Shown here: one piece after another, positions 16,281-24,927 of the stretch
Position numbering within the stretch: position 1 is the stretch's first letter
How the letters are laid out: each line of letters starts with the position of its first letter
From: an uncultured Verrucomicrobiales bacterium
Lineage (GTDB): Bacteria > Verrucomicrobiota > Verrucomicrobiia > Limisphaerales > JAYPXF01
NCBI GenBank assembly: GCA_937893495.1
Contig: CALBIE010000514.1
Span: 1-45,022, forward strand
DNA length: 45,022 bases
Direction: 5' to 3'
Position numbers and translations under genes: made by a program
Notes under the pieces: generated by a model
Told to the model about the DNA's origin: nothing
Databases searched by the model: none
The model's input: the letters and a program-made list of their open reading frames with translations, nothing else

Positions 16281-16991
16281 TCAGCACTTGATCGTCTTTC
16301 GCTTCTTGCCGATGGTGCCGCGCTTTTGCACCTTGCGGATGTAATCCGGCGACGAGAAGACCTCGCAACTGTTGCTGCCCAGGTCGGCGGAAACCGGACC
16401 GATTTTCTCGCCGGTCTTGAGGGCGAGATCCGTCAGCGGTTTGACGTAGCATCCCACCGCGATGATGAAAAAATTCATCTGGTAGCGAACCACGTCCGGA
16501 GACTTGTGAATTGTTTTCTGCACTCGTTGAATCAGGCTCTTCAACTCCACCAGATCGAGTTCCGTGTCGTCCTTGATTGCGACCAGGCCGCTCAACGTCG
16601 CCCAGCCCGCGCCGGCCACTATTGGTTTTGCTGACTCGATCCATTTAAGCGCCATCACGTGACCGTGTGGACCACCCGCGGCGACCCAGGGGACCGTCGC
16701 CCCGGATAACGAACCGGCTTGGGCATTATCCGCCCAGCGTTGCAGATCTTTCCTGGTCATACGCTCGTCATCGGCAATCAACCCGGCGAAGTACATCGCG
16801 TCGTAATTGCCGGTGTCGTAGAGATCGAGCGCGAGTTGGTAATCTTTCTTGATGCGCTTCTGCATCTTTTTCATGTCGCCGATGGACACACCGAAGCACG
16901 GCTCTTTCACGCCATAGTTCTTCATCAGCAACTTCTTGTAGCTCGCCTTGCCGAGCGCTTCCATTTCCTTGAGGACTTCTTTTGCAGTCAT
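16281..16991 (-). CDS. DNA alkylation repair (AlkD-like HEAT-repeat) protein
   Basis: The 236-residue protein matches the DNA alkylation repair family (AlkC/AlkD-like, HEAT repeats). It begins MTAKEVLKEMEALGKASYKK, contains SIGDMKKMQKRIKKDYQLAL and DAMYFAGLIADDERMT, and has a basic C-terminal tail. AlkD enzymes excise positively charged N3- and N7-alkyl purines without base flipping. Classic AlkD uses a W-x-x-x-D site; that exact arrangement is not obvious here, so the catalytic competence is open. An upstream in-frame ATG at 17069 would add 26 residues but lacks family similarity, so 16991 is chosen. It leads a group with two small genes downstream. Confidence 0.8.
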   Translation of the reverse strand: MTAKEVLKEMEALGKASYKKLLMKNYGVKEPCFGVSIGDMKKMQKRIKKDYQLALDLYDTGNYDAMYFAGLIADDERMTRKDLQRWADNAQAGSLSGATVPWVAAGGPHGHVMALKWIESAKPIVAGAGWATLSGLVAIKDDTELDLVELKSLIQRVQKTIHKSPDVVRYQMNFFIIAVGCYVKPLTDLALKTGEKIGPVSADLGSNSCEVFSSPDYIRKVQKRGTIGKKRKTIKC

Positions 16992-17300
16992 GAAAGAAAG
17001 TAGTTCAGTGGTTTGTAACGTTTCAAGTGCATTGACAATACATGCCCTCTGCGGAGGTAACAAGGCCATCCATGAGGTTGACAGTGTAACGTGTTCTTTG
17101 AATTGAGATCAGCGTGTTTGACGATTCGGATTCAGCGGCTCGCTCCCAAGTTCGTGCTAATAGCGAGTTTGAATATTTCGAGTTCTGTTCCGCGAAAAGT
17201 GAAGGATACTCAACACAAATCGATCTGCCGCCTGACGGAACGGGATAACACTTGTCGTTAACCGATGCCAAGGCGATGCTTCGCCTCTCAGAACTGTTAC
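16992..17300. other. Intergenic region between divergent units
   Basis: This 309-bp stretch separates the alkylation-repair gene (minus) from the first cluster gene (plus). It holds two TTGACA hexamers (17032-17037 and 17078-17083) but no convincing -10 partner at the expected spacing. No supported ORF or hairpin was found. It probably contains the promoters of both units. Confidence 0.4.
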
Positions 17301-18551
17301 ATGGCGGCGAAAGGGAAAATTCTCGTAATTGGTGGCGGACCCGCCGGTTCCACGGTTGCGACGTTGCTCGCCAAAGCCGGGCTGCCGGTAACATTGCTGG
17401 AGAAAGCGAGATTTCCGCGATTTCACATCGGGGAATCGCTCCTGCCGTATAACCGCCCCTTGTTTGAGGAACTCGGTGTGCTAAAGGCATTGGAGGCGGT
17501 CGGGTTTCCGGTAAAACACGGAGCGCAATTTCATCTGGGCAATGGTTCCAAACATCTCAAGTTCGCGTTTGGTGATGGCCGATTTACCCACGAACCGACG
17601 GCGTTTCAGGTGGAGCGTGCGATATTCGATGACGTGCTCCTGAAAAATGCTCGCGCGAATGGTGTCGAGGTTTGCGAGGGCATTACTGTTTCGGATTTCG
17701 CCGATGAAGATTCAGGCGTCTCGGTCGCCGCTCGGACTGACGATGGGGAAATCCGGAACTATTCGGGTAGATTTCTGGTGGATGCAACCGGGCAGATTAA
17801 TTTTACGGGCACTCGCGACGGTTTGCGGGAATTTCATCCCAAACTACAGATGGTTTCCGTTTTCGGCCATTACTCGAACGTGCATCTGGACGAGGGAACG
17901 AGGGCTGGCGATACGGTCATTATTCGAGACCGCGACAGATGGTTCTGGCTGATTCCCATCGGCAGCGAAAAGGTAAGTGTCGGAGTTGTCGCGGACAGGA
18001 AAGAGTTCAGCTCGGCGAGCGCGCCGGAAAAGTATTTTCAGCAGTCACTCGATCAGTGCCGCGAAATGCGCGAACGGATGGCGGTCGCGAAATTGCTGAC
18101 ACCGATTCGGACTGCGGCCGACTTTTCGTATTGCAACCGGCGCTTCGTTGGCAACCGGTTGCTGCGAGTAGGCGATGCGGCCGGTTTTCTCGATCCCATT
18201 TTTTCGTCGGGTGTTTATCTCGCCATGCTCTCGGGACAATTGGCGGCAGTGGCACTGAAACAGGCATCAAGCAACGATGACCGGCGCAAAAAGTATCTCA
18301 CGCAATATGAAAATAAGATGCGAAACGCGTTCAATTTCTACCGTGAAATGGTCGAGGGATTTTACTCTTTGCCGTTTCTTGATGTTTTTTTCGAACCCCG
18401 CGATTTTCTGAAAATCCCGGACGCGGTCAACGCCGCGCTGGCTGGCGAACTTTCCGGTCGCTGGGCGTTGTGGTGGCGCATGCGGATGTTTTTCTGGCTT
18501 GTGCGGCGTCAGACTCGGCGGCCGTTCCTGCCACATGTTTCGTTTGATTGA
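17301..18551 (+). CDS. Flavin-dependent halogenase-like oxidoreductase 1
   Basis: The 416-residue FAD enzyme starts with the dinucleotide-binding GGGPAGSTVATLLAKAG at about 11-27 and has FPRFHIGESLLP at about 38-49. It also has a Lys (K72) in PVKHGAQF at the position of the halogenase catalytic lysine, the WFWLIP (WxWxIP) motif at 214-219, and GDAAGFLDPIFSSGVYLA. These are hallmarks of flavin-dependent halogenases, although some relatives are plain oxygenases or reductases. Xanthomonadin-type aryl polyene clusters contain a halogenase, which fits this context. The ATG at 17301 is preferred to one 12 codons upstream because the fold starts there. It leads the exporter block. Confidence 0.82.
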   Translation: MAAKGKILVIGGGPAGSTVATLLAKAGLPVTLLEKARFPRFHIGESLLPYNRPLFEELGVLKALEAVGFPVKHGAQFHLGNGSKHLKFAFGDGRFTHEPTAFQVERAIFDDVLLKNARANGVEVCEGITVSDFADEDSGVSVAARTDDGEIRNYSGRFLVDATGQINFTGTRDGLREFHPKLQMVSVFGHYSNVHLDEGTRAGDTVIIRDRDRWFWLIPIGSEKVSVGVVADRKEFSSASAPEKYFQQSLDQCREMRERMAVAKLLTPIRTAADFSYCNRRFVGNRLLRVGDAAGFLDPIFSSGVYLAMLSGQLAAVALKQASSNDDRRKKYLTQYENKMRNAFNFYREMVEGFYSLPFLDVFFEPRDFLKIPDAVNAALAGELSGRWALWWRMRMFFWLVRRQTRRPFLPHVSFD

Positions 18552-18606
18552 CCCAAAGTATCGTCGAATGGAAAAGTCACTTCCGAAATTTCCGAAGACC
18601 TTCGCG

Positions 18607-19116
18607 ATGAAGACGGTCAGGGCAGTCCCCAAATACGGGATTGGATTCGCCCGGATTATTGTTCGGCTCTTTGCCTGCGTGTTGCTTTGGCTGATTGGAG
18701 TAGTCGGTTGCCGCACCATCCCACCGTCGCCCACCATCGATCTGCGCGAACCGGGCTGGACCACCCAATTGGGTGAGGCGACGTGGAAACGCGATGAGGC
18801 AGCTGAAATTCTGGCGGTGGAAATCCTGCTGGCGCGGCGCGGCACGAATCTAACCTTTCTGCAGGTATCAAAAGGGGGGCTGCCGCTTTTCGAAGTCACT
18901 CTTGCGAACGGACTGTGGAACATTCGCTCCAGCGATGGACAAAAATCCTACGGTGGACAGGGCAATCCGCCGGTCCAGGCCGGACCGGGCCAACTCGCTC
19001 AGGTGCTCGCGGGTCTGCCACTTACCAGAGGTTGGGAGGGTGTGCTGGCCGGTGAATCGATTCGCCTGAGTTGCCCGCGCACAGGTGAAGAATGGGAAGT
19101 GTTTATGACGCCATGA
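18607..19116 (+). CDS. Cluster lipoprotein of unknown function
   Basis: A protein of about 169 residues has a positively charged n-region, a hydrophobic segment (IIVRLFACVLLWLIGVVGC) and a lipobox Cys at about residue 35. The body is a small beta-rich domain (LPLFEVTLANGLWNIRSSDG) that I do not recognise. In proteobacterial aryl polyene clusters a DUF3261 lipoprotein occupies the slot next to the MMPL exporter. Position and size suggest an equivalent, but similarity is not evident by eye. Its TGA overlaps the exporter ATG (ATGA). An alternative ATG at 18568 would lengthen the n-region by 13 residues. Confidence 0.65.
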   Translation: MKTVRAVPKYGIGFARIIVRLFACVLLWLIGVVGCRTIPPSPTIDLREPGWTTQLGEATWKRDEAAEILAVEILLARRGTNLTFLQVSKGGLPLFEVTLANGLWNIRSSDGQKSYGGQGNPPVQAGPGQLAQVLAGLPLTRGWEGVLAGESIRLSCPRTGEEWEVFMTP

Positions 19117-22100
19117 TTCGTCGCGCTTTTCTCGCCATTGCCCTGTTGGCTTTATTGGTTTTCGGTTGGTCACGAGTTCGCTTCGATGCGGATCCCCTCA
19201 ATCTGCTGCCAGGCGACGTGCCGGCCGTGCGGGATCTGAAGTGGCAGCAACGCCATTTTGCCGACGCGGACGAAACACTCATCACCCTTCATTCGGCGAA
19301 CGCCAACATCGTTGCTTCCGCGGCAGAGTCATTGGCGGCAGAGTTCAATCAGAGAACCAATCTCGTCGCCGATGCCCAATGGCGGTCCGGTCTCGACGAA
19401 AATCCACGGGCCGTCGCTGAATTGCTCGCGTGGCTCTGGTTGAATGGATCGCCCTCCGCGTTCGCGGATTTGACCAACCGTCTGCAACCCGCGGCGTTGC
19501 GGGAACGACTGGTGTCCGTTCGTGAAGAGCTGGCCACCACCTTTTCTCCACTGGAGATTGCGCGCCTGAGCCGAGATCCGCTGGGACTGACGCGAATCCC
19601 GTTGCCGTCCGGAATCGACAAGCCCGATGCGCCGGACGCGTTTCACTCGCGCGATGGGAAGTTTCGGGTAATCCGGGTCAGGCCGCGCCGGCCGCTCGGA
19701 GATTACCGCGATTGTGCCCGCTGGATGGATGAAGTGAGAGGCGTGATGACCACCTGGAGTAATGCACAAACCAGCGGGAAACTGGTGGAGCTTGGGATTA
19801 CCGGCCGGCCGGCGTTCGTTGCCGAGATGGCGTTGGGTATGGAAAGGGATATGGCCCGTGCCACGCCCTGTACAGCGCTGCTGGTCGCGGTTTGCTTTTG
19901 GTTCGCGCACCGCCGCTGGCGACCAATGCTGTGGTTGGCCGTTTTGCTGGCGATCATCATTGCGGCAACGCTGGCTGTGGGTGGAATTATTTTCGGTACC
20001 CTGAACGCCATCAGCCTGGGCTTTGCCGCTATCTTGTTGGGTGTAACCGCCGACTACGGATTGGTGCTCTATCAGCAATATGTTTTCACTCGGGGCGATG
20101 CGAGTCTGGCTCGCGCCGCCGTGGCACCGGGAATTATCTGGTCGGCCATCACCACTGCGGGAGCGTTCGGGTCACTCGTTTTTGGCGGTTTGCCCGGTCT
20201 GGCGGAATTGGGCGTGCTGGTGAGTGCGGGCGTTCTTCTGGGTGCGATCGTTATACTGAAATTCTTTCTGCCACACCTCTCGGCAAGCCAGTTCAACGAG
20301 GCGAAGCGCGATGAACATTCCTTCGTGCACTCAGATAAGCGGCAATCCATCGTGGCTGTGATCGGGGTGGTTGCGTCCCTCTTGATACTCTTCACCAAAG
20401 GATTGCCGACGTTGCGGGTGGACGCCGATGCGTTTCAGCCCGTCGGCAGTGAGGCGCACGCGGCCATGCTCGACATCAATTCGCACTTGAGCAATGCGGA
20501 GAGCGGAATGCTGTTGAGCATCAGTGGGGCCGATGTAACATCGGTCGCCCGTTCGCTGGAAAAATTGCGTCCGGTGCTGGCGACGCTCGAACAGGAGCGA
20601 AAGGTGAAACATTTCCTGCTGCCTGATTCGATCTGGCCGAGTTCGGAAAACCAACTGCGCAATCGACCCATCGCCGGAGTCCTGGCCGATCGTCTCGACG
20701 ATATCAAGCAAGTCGCGCGTGAATATGGGTTCCGTCCGAATTCACTCGAATTGACGACGGACATCATGGAATCGTGGCGCGAGGCGGCAGCCGCGAATAC
20801 GAATGCGTTGTGGGAACCCAGGCATCCCGAAGTCCAAAAACTGCTTGCACAGGCCGGTACCACTTCTGATGGCGACGCGCGCGCCGTTGGATGGATTCAC
20901 CCCGCAATATCGGGAACTGCGTTTGCCGGAGAATTGGAAAAACGCGCGGTCGATGCCGGATTGAAAAACCAGGTTTCCGTCACGAGCTGGCAATTGGTGG
21001 GCGACACCGTTTGGTCCATCGTCGAGTCCAGTCAGGAACGAATTCTTGGCGTGATGGCAATGCTGGTTCTGGCATCGCTCTGGATGGCATTCCGCAACGT
21101 GCGTGAAGTCGCATTATGTATTGGTGGAATGGCGGCGGGCCTGCTCGGTTTGCTGGCGGTGATGAGACTGGCGGATTGGCACTGGAACCTTCTCAACCTT
21201 GCTGCTCTCCCGCTTCTTCTGGGCCTCAGTGTGGATTACGGAATCCATACATTGCATGCGCTGCGACGGCGAGAGGCCGGCGATCGACACGCTCCGCGGA
21301 ACACGGGAAAGGCGCTGCTGTTGTGCGCGGCCACTTCGGCGGGAGCGTTCGGTTCGCTGGCGATCACGAATAACCCCGGCCTCGCCAGTCTTGGTCGAGT
21401 CTGCGCGGTCGGAGTGGCTTGTGGTTGGCTGGGAACGGTGCTCGTGACTCCTGCCTTGTGGCGACTCTGGGCCGCGAAACCAATTTTTGTCCGTGATCCA
21501 AACCGCCCGTCTCGCGCCTACGGAGCAACCGGCTGGCGGGTTGGCCTGAGCATTGTGCGAATGATTCCACGCAAGCTCGCCCTCGCGATCGGTGGCACCC
21601 TGGGATGGTGCTATGGAGCGCTACATTCAACCCGCCGCCGGATCGTGTCTGCAAACCTGAAGCCAATTGATTCCATCTCCTCCAAAGCTTTGCCGCGAAA
21701 GTCGTCTCAGGTATTCCGCAATTTTGGGAGAAAGCTGGTGGACCTGATGCGCTTCGAAGCCGGTCGGCCGGTAATGGAGTTGTTCGATTTTCACAGCGAT
21801 TGGAGCAAAATCGAAGAGATCCGAACGTCAGGTGGCGGCATCCTGTTCGTGACGATTCACCTGGGCAACTGGGAACTTGGCGGCGCGGTACTGGCGGCCA
21901 AGGGCTTGCGACCGGCCGTGCTTTCCCATCCTGAACCAGACCCGCGATTGACGGAAATTCGAAAAGCGCATCGTGCGCAACTGGGTATTGATACGATTGT
22001 GATCGGTGATGACCCGTTTGCCTTCGTGGAAGTGGTGAAACGATTGAATGACGGCGGTGCGGTGGCTTTGCTTCTGGACCGGCCAGCGGTGGCGAAGGGC

Positions 22101-22400
22101 GTCGAATGTGAATTATTTGGCAAGCCGTTCATGGCTTCCATCGGCCCGGCGGAGCTCGCCCGAGCCACCGGGTGCGCCATCGTGCCAGTCGTGATTCCGG
22201 CGGAAGCCGATGGCTATCACGCGTTGGTGTTGGACCCGATTGCCTATAAAAGACCAAACCTTCGCGAGCGTGAGGCTCGGCAGCAACTGACCCGGCAAAT
22301 CCTGCGTGCCTTTGAACCTGTCCTCCGCCAGTATCCAGACCAATGGTATCACTTTGTTCCCATCTGGCTCACTCCCGAAGATGGCTCGTCCTCACGCTGA
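19113..22400 (+). CDS. MMPL exporter fused to LpxL-type acyltransferase
   Basis: The 1,095-residue protein joins two normally separate cluster proteins. Residues 1 to about 800 are an RND/MMPL transporter: an N-terminal membrane helix, a periplasmic loop, a block of helices with LGFAAILLGVTADYGLVLY, then a second loop and a second block with GLSVDYGIHTLHALRRRE. From about 810 an LpxL/HtrB-like acyltransferase follows, with its own membrane segment, the H-x4-E dyad in HLGNWE (His about 916), LLLDRP, and YPDQWYHFVPIWL near the end. The fusion suggests that acylation and export of the product are coupled at the inner membrane. Start 19113 is fixed by the ATGA overlap. It overlaps the LolA-like gene by 58 bp. 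Confidence 0.88.
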   Translation: MIRRAFLAIALLALLVFGWSRVRFDADPLNLLPGDVPAVRDLKWQQRHFADADETLITLHSANANIVASAAESLAAEFNQRTNLVADAQWRSGLDENPRAVAELLAWLWLNGSPSAFADLTNRLQPAALRERLVSVREELATTFSPLEIARLSRDPLGLTRIPLPSGIDKPDAPDAFHSRDGKFRVIRVRPRRPLGDYRDCARWMDEVRGVMTTWSNAQTSGKLVELGITGRPAFVAEMALGMERDMARATPCTALLVAVCFWFAHRRWRPMLWLAVLLAIIIAATLAVGGIIFGTLNAISLGFAAILLGVTADYGLVLYQQYVFTRGDASLARAAVAPGIIWSAITTAGAFGSLVFGGLPGLAELGVLVSAGVLLGAIVILKFFLPHLSASQFNEAKRDEHSFVHSDKRQSIVAVIGVVASLLILFTKGLPTLRVDADAFQPVGSEAHAAMLDINSHLSNAESGMLLSISGADVTSVARSLEKLRPVLATLEQERKVKHFLLPDSIWPSSENQLRNRPIAGVLADRLDDIKQVAREYGFRPNSLELTTDIMESWREAAAANTNALWEPRHPEVQKLLAQAGTTSDGDARAVGWIHPAISGTAFAGELEKRAVDAGLKNQVSVTSWQLVGDTVWSIVESSQERILGVMAMLVLASLWMAFRNVREVALCIGGMAAGLLGLLAVMRLADWHWNLLNLAALPLLLGLSVDYGIHTLHALRRREAGDRHAPRNTGKALLLCAATSAGAFGSLAITNNPGLASLGRVCAVGVACGWLGTVLVTPALWRLWAAKPIFVRDPNRPSRAYGATGWRVGLSIVRMIPRKLALAIGGTLGWCYGALHSTRRRIVSANLKPIDSISSKALPRKSSQVFRNFGRKLVDLMRFEAGRPVMELFDFHSDWSKIEEIRTSGGGILFVTIHLGNWELGGAVLAAKGLRPAVLSHPEPDPRLTEIRKAHRAQLGIDTIVIGDDPFAFVEVVKRLNDGGAVALLLDRPAVAKGVECELFGKPFMASIGPAELARATGCAIVPVVIPAEADGYHALVLDPIAYKRPNLREREARQQLTRQILRAFEPVLRQYPDQWYHFVPIWLTPEDGSSSR

Positions 22401-23038
22401 CCCTCATTGGGATGCCGGCAATCGCCGCGGACACCAATGGTATTATCACAGCGTGGCTGACGGCTCAGTCCAAAGTGACTACCTGGCACGCGGAGTTTCA
22501 GCAAACCCGCCGACTGCCGACGCTGACGCAGCCGCTCACCACGACCGGCCGCGTCTGGTTCCGCGCGCCCAACGAATTTCGTTGGGAACTTGGGATACCC
22601 GCTAGAAGCATCGCGGTTCGTCATGGCAATGTCGTCACGATGATTAGTCCGCGACTCAAGTTGGCTGAAATTTATCCCGTGGATAAAGGGCGGACCGGAC
22701 CGTGGAGTGACGGATTGGCAATGATGGAGGCGGGTTTTCCTAAAAGCCGGGCCGAACTTGAATCGCGCTTTGTCGTGAGCCAGGCCGAGCCCGCGGCCAA
22801 GGGGCACCGCGTCATTATGAAACCACGTTCGGAAACAGCCCGGAGACTCCTGCGCGAAGTACGCCTGGAATTCGTTCTGGAACCCGCGAGACTTCTGGCG
22901 ACGGAGTTCGAATTTGCCGACGGCACCGTAATGCGGAACGACTACCGAAACCAACAGTCCAACAAGGCGGTGAGCGATGAGTTGTTTCAACCGGTAATCA
23001 GCGCTGACTACCGGATTTCTCATCCACTGGGAAAATGA
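22343..23038 (+). CDS. LolA-like outer-membrane lipoprotein carrier
   Basis: The 231-residue protein has a signal peptide (about 12-29, ending PAIAA) and a LolA-like half-barrel starting AWLTAQSKVTTWHAEFQQTR, with GRVWFRAPNEFRWEL as the typical beta segment. LolA carries lipidated cargo through the periplasm. Dedicated LolA homologues occur in aryl polyene clusters and are thought to help deliver the lipid-linked pigment. The ATG at 22343 lies inside the 3' end of the exporter gene but is needed to give a signal sequence; a later ATG would remove it. Its TGA overlaps the dehydratase ATG. Confidence 0.82.
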   Translation: MVSLCSHLAHSRRWLVLTLTLIGMPAIAADTNGIITAWLTAQSKVTTWHAEFQQTRRLPTLTQPLTTTGRVWFRAPNEFRWELGIPARSIAVRHGNVVTMISPRLKLAEIYPVDKGRTGPWSDGLAMMEAGFPKSRAELESRFVVSQAEPAAKGHRVIMKPRSETARRLLREVRLEFVLEPARLLATEFEFADGTVMRNDYRNQQSNKAVSDELFQPVISADYRISHPLGK

Positions 23039-23469
23039 GTACGGAAGAAACCAGGCAAACCGCGTTGTCCCGGCTCCCCCATGGCCCGGAATTTCGTTTC
23101 GTGGATAGACTGCTCGATCTGGTTCCTGGAAAGTCAGGCATCGCGGAATACCGGGTTCGGGGTGATGAGCCTTTTCTCCGTGGACATTTTCCCGGCGAAC
23201 CCATGATGCCTGGCGTGTTAATGATTGAAGCGGCAGCTCAGTTGGCTGGTATCGTGGCGCAAAGCGATCCTGATATCCCACCGTTAACGGGATTGAAACT
23301 CACAGCCGTTCGCAATGCCAAAATCACCGGTACTGTCCGCCCCGGCGAGACCCTTCATATTAAGGCGCGGGTTGAAGGACGAATGGGAAAGCTTGTCCAG
23401 GTCAACGCACTCGTAATGGCCGGTGACGACACAGTGGTGAAGGCCGATGTGACCCTTAGCGGGGAATGA
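23035..23469 (+). CDS. FabZ-like 3-hydroxyacyl-ACP dehydratase
   Basis: The 144-residue hot-dog protein carries the FabZ active-site segment FLRGHFPGEPMMPGVLMIEAAAQ, with the catalytic His and Glu in place. It would remove water from beta-hydroxyacyl-ACP to give the trans double bond in each polyene extension cycle. It is the last gene of the plus-strand block starting at 17301 and is coupled by ATGA to the LolA-like gene. The usual FabZ gene for housekeeping would be elsewhere, and the cluster context points to polyene synthesis. Its 3' end overlaps a small minus-strand ORF by 14 bp. Confidence 0.88.
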   Translation: MSTEETRQTALSRLPHGPEFRFVDRLLDLVPGKSGIAEYRVRGDEPFLRGHFPGEPMMPGVLMIEAAAQLAGIVAQSDPDIPPLTGLKLTAVRNAKITGTVRPGETLHIKARVEGRMGKLVQVNALVMAGDDTVVKADVTLSGE

Positions 23470-23611
23470 CCCGTTTCATCACAACGTCATCATTCGAAAT
23501 GCCGGCGAGGTCAAATCCTTCCTTGGATAGCCCGTTCATCGCAATGTTTAGATAAAACGCACGCTCGTCAGTCCGACTGGGACGCCGATGTATCGGATAC
23601 AATGTTGCCAC
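23456..23611 (-). CDS. Possible 51-residue protein downstream of AMP ligase
   Basis: A minus-strand frame opens with GTG six bases after the AMP-ligase stop, in the same reading frame, and runs 51 codons to a TAA. The peptide begins VATLYPIHRRPSRTDERAFY and ends in a charged segment DDVVMKRVIPR. No family is recognised. Amino acid balance looks protein-like, and the opposite strand is closed. It could be a small coupled gene, an ACP-like remnant, or the lost C-terminus of the ligase, since only the TAA separates the two. Its 3' end overlaps the dehydratase gene by 14 bp. Confidence 0.4.
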   Translation of the reverse strand: MATLYPIHRRPSRTDERAFYLNIAMNGLSKEGFDLAGISNDDVVMKRVIPR

Positions 23612-23617
23612 AAGAAT

Positions 23618-24871
23618 TTAGTCGATTGACCAAAGACGCGCCCACTCCGCGCGAGACGCCTTGCCGCGGTCGTTCATCTTGATCGCATCTACGAAGCGCC
23701 ACTGACGGGGCACCTGCCATTCCGGCAATCGGGCACAAAGAAACTGGCGGAGCTGTTCGGCGGCGGTATCGCGTTGGAGTGCGACAACGGCCGCAATTTG
23801 TTCGCCCCTAATGGCGTCTCGACCCGGCAAACCCACCACGAGGCATTCGCGAACGGAGGCATGCTCCAATAGAGCTCGTTCAATCACTTCGGGCGACACT
23901 TTCCTTCCGGCAACATTGATTATATCCGAGGCTCGGCCGCGAAGAATTACGCAGCCATCCCGCAATTCGGCAAGGTCTGCGGTCACGAAACGACCCTCGC
24001 GCAGGGCGTTATCAGGCTCGGGCCAGTAGCTTGTTCCCACGGCCGGGCCGCACACGGTAAGGCATCCATCGGGCGAAAGGTCCACCGAGACGTTGTTCAG
24101 TGGTTCACCAGCAAGCGTCGCGTCAGTTCGCGGAGTGGACGTGCGGTCAAACGCAATTCCACCGCATTCCGATGAACCTAGAAAATTGTGAATCTTGAAG
24201 CCGCACTCTGCAAACACGCTGTGTTCAAGTTTAATTGGCAAAGGCGCACCCGCAGAGATGGCAAGGCGCAGATCTGTGGGAATTGCGTCCGCGTCCGACC
24301 ACGCGCGCCAGAGTGCGGGCACCGCCGGGAGAGTCCAATTCGAGCCGGTAGTCGCAGCCGTTCGGAGCATTTCCGGTAGCGCCGAGGGACAAAGTGTCAG
24401 TGGAATGCCGTGGAGTAAAAGGGGCAAAACCAGGTTCGAGTATCCGTAGGAATGAGCCAGCGAGATTACCCCCAGATTCGGCGAATCCTGGCGCAGCTCC
24501 ATCGTAGTGACGATATTATCAACATCGGCTGCCAACTGCGCCGCAGTAAAAACAGCGAAGCGGGCTGCGCCCGACGTTCCGGAGGTGGTCTTCAGGTGAC
24601 TGATATCCACGGGCAAAGTGGTGAGTTCCAAACGGGACTGCCCCGGCTCAAGGGGACAAACAGGGATTCCGTCTCGCCAGGCGCGCAAGACGGTGAAAAT
24701 AAATCCTGAATCGTTGCCTTGAGGAAAGGCGATCGGTTCCCCGAGGGTCGGCATCAAGGCGGCCTCCTCCGCCAGTTGGCAAAATGTCCAGGCGCGCCCC
24801 TTGCCAATCTCCTGGAGCGCGATCGCATCGCCGCATTCCTGAACGATTTTCAACCAGCGCTCGTAAAGCAT
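23618..24871 (-). CDS. AMP-dependent acyl/aryl ligase
   Basis: The 417-residue adenylating enzyme is short for the ANL family. Motifs include the phosphate loop TTSGTSGAARFAV, FLGSSECGGIAFD (A5-like, substrate pocket side), TADLAELRDG and RGRASDIINVAGRKVSPEVIE in the hinge. The C-terminal catalytic lysine is in MNDRGKASR. It should activate a carboxylic acid (likely an aryl acid starter) to an adenylate and load it on CoA or the cluster ACP. Ligases of this kind supply 4-hydroxybenzoate-type starters in aryl polyene pathways. It is transcribed divergently from the C39-like gene, with only 56 bp between starts. Confidence 0.87.
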   Translation of the reverse strand: MLYERWLKIVQECGDAIALQEIGKGRAWTFCQLAEEAALMPTLGEPIAFPQGNDSGFIFTVLRAWRDGIPVCPLEPGQSRLELTTLPVDISHLKTTSGTSGAARFAVFTAAQLAADVDNIVTTMELRQDSPNLGVISLAHSYGYSNLVLPLLLHGIPLTLCPSALPEMLRTAATTGSNWTLPAVPALWRAWSDADAIPTDLRLAISAGAPLPIKLEHSVFAECGFKIHNFLGSSECGGIAFDRTSTPRTDATLAGEPLNNVSVDLSPDGCLTVCGPAVGTSYWPEPDNALREGRFVTADLAELRDGCVILRGRASDIINVAGRKVSPEVIERALLEHASVRECLVVGLPGRDAIRGEQIAAVVALQRDTAAEQLRQFLCARLPEWQVPRQWRFVDAIKMNDRGKASRAEWARLWSID

Positions 24872-24927
24872 TGACTGGTTCCTATCGACCTATTAAATCC
24901 GGCGCAAGCCTGTACGGATGGCTCAAC

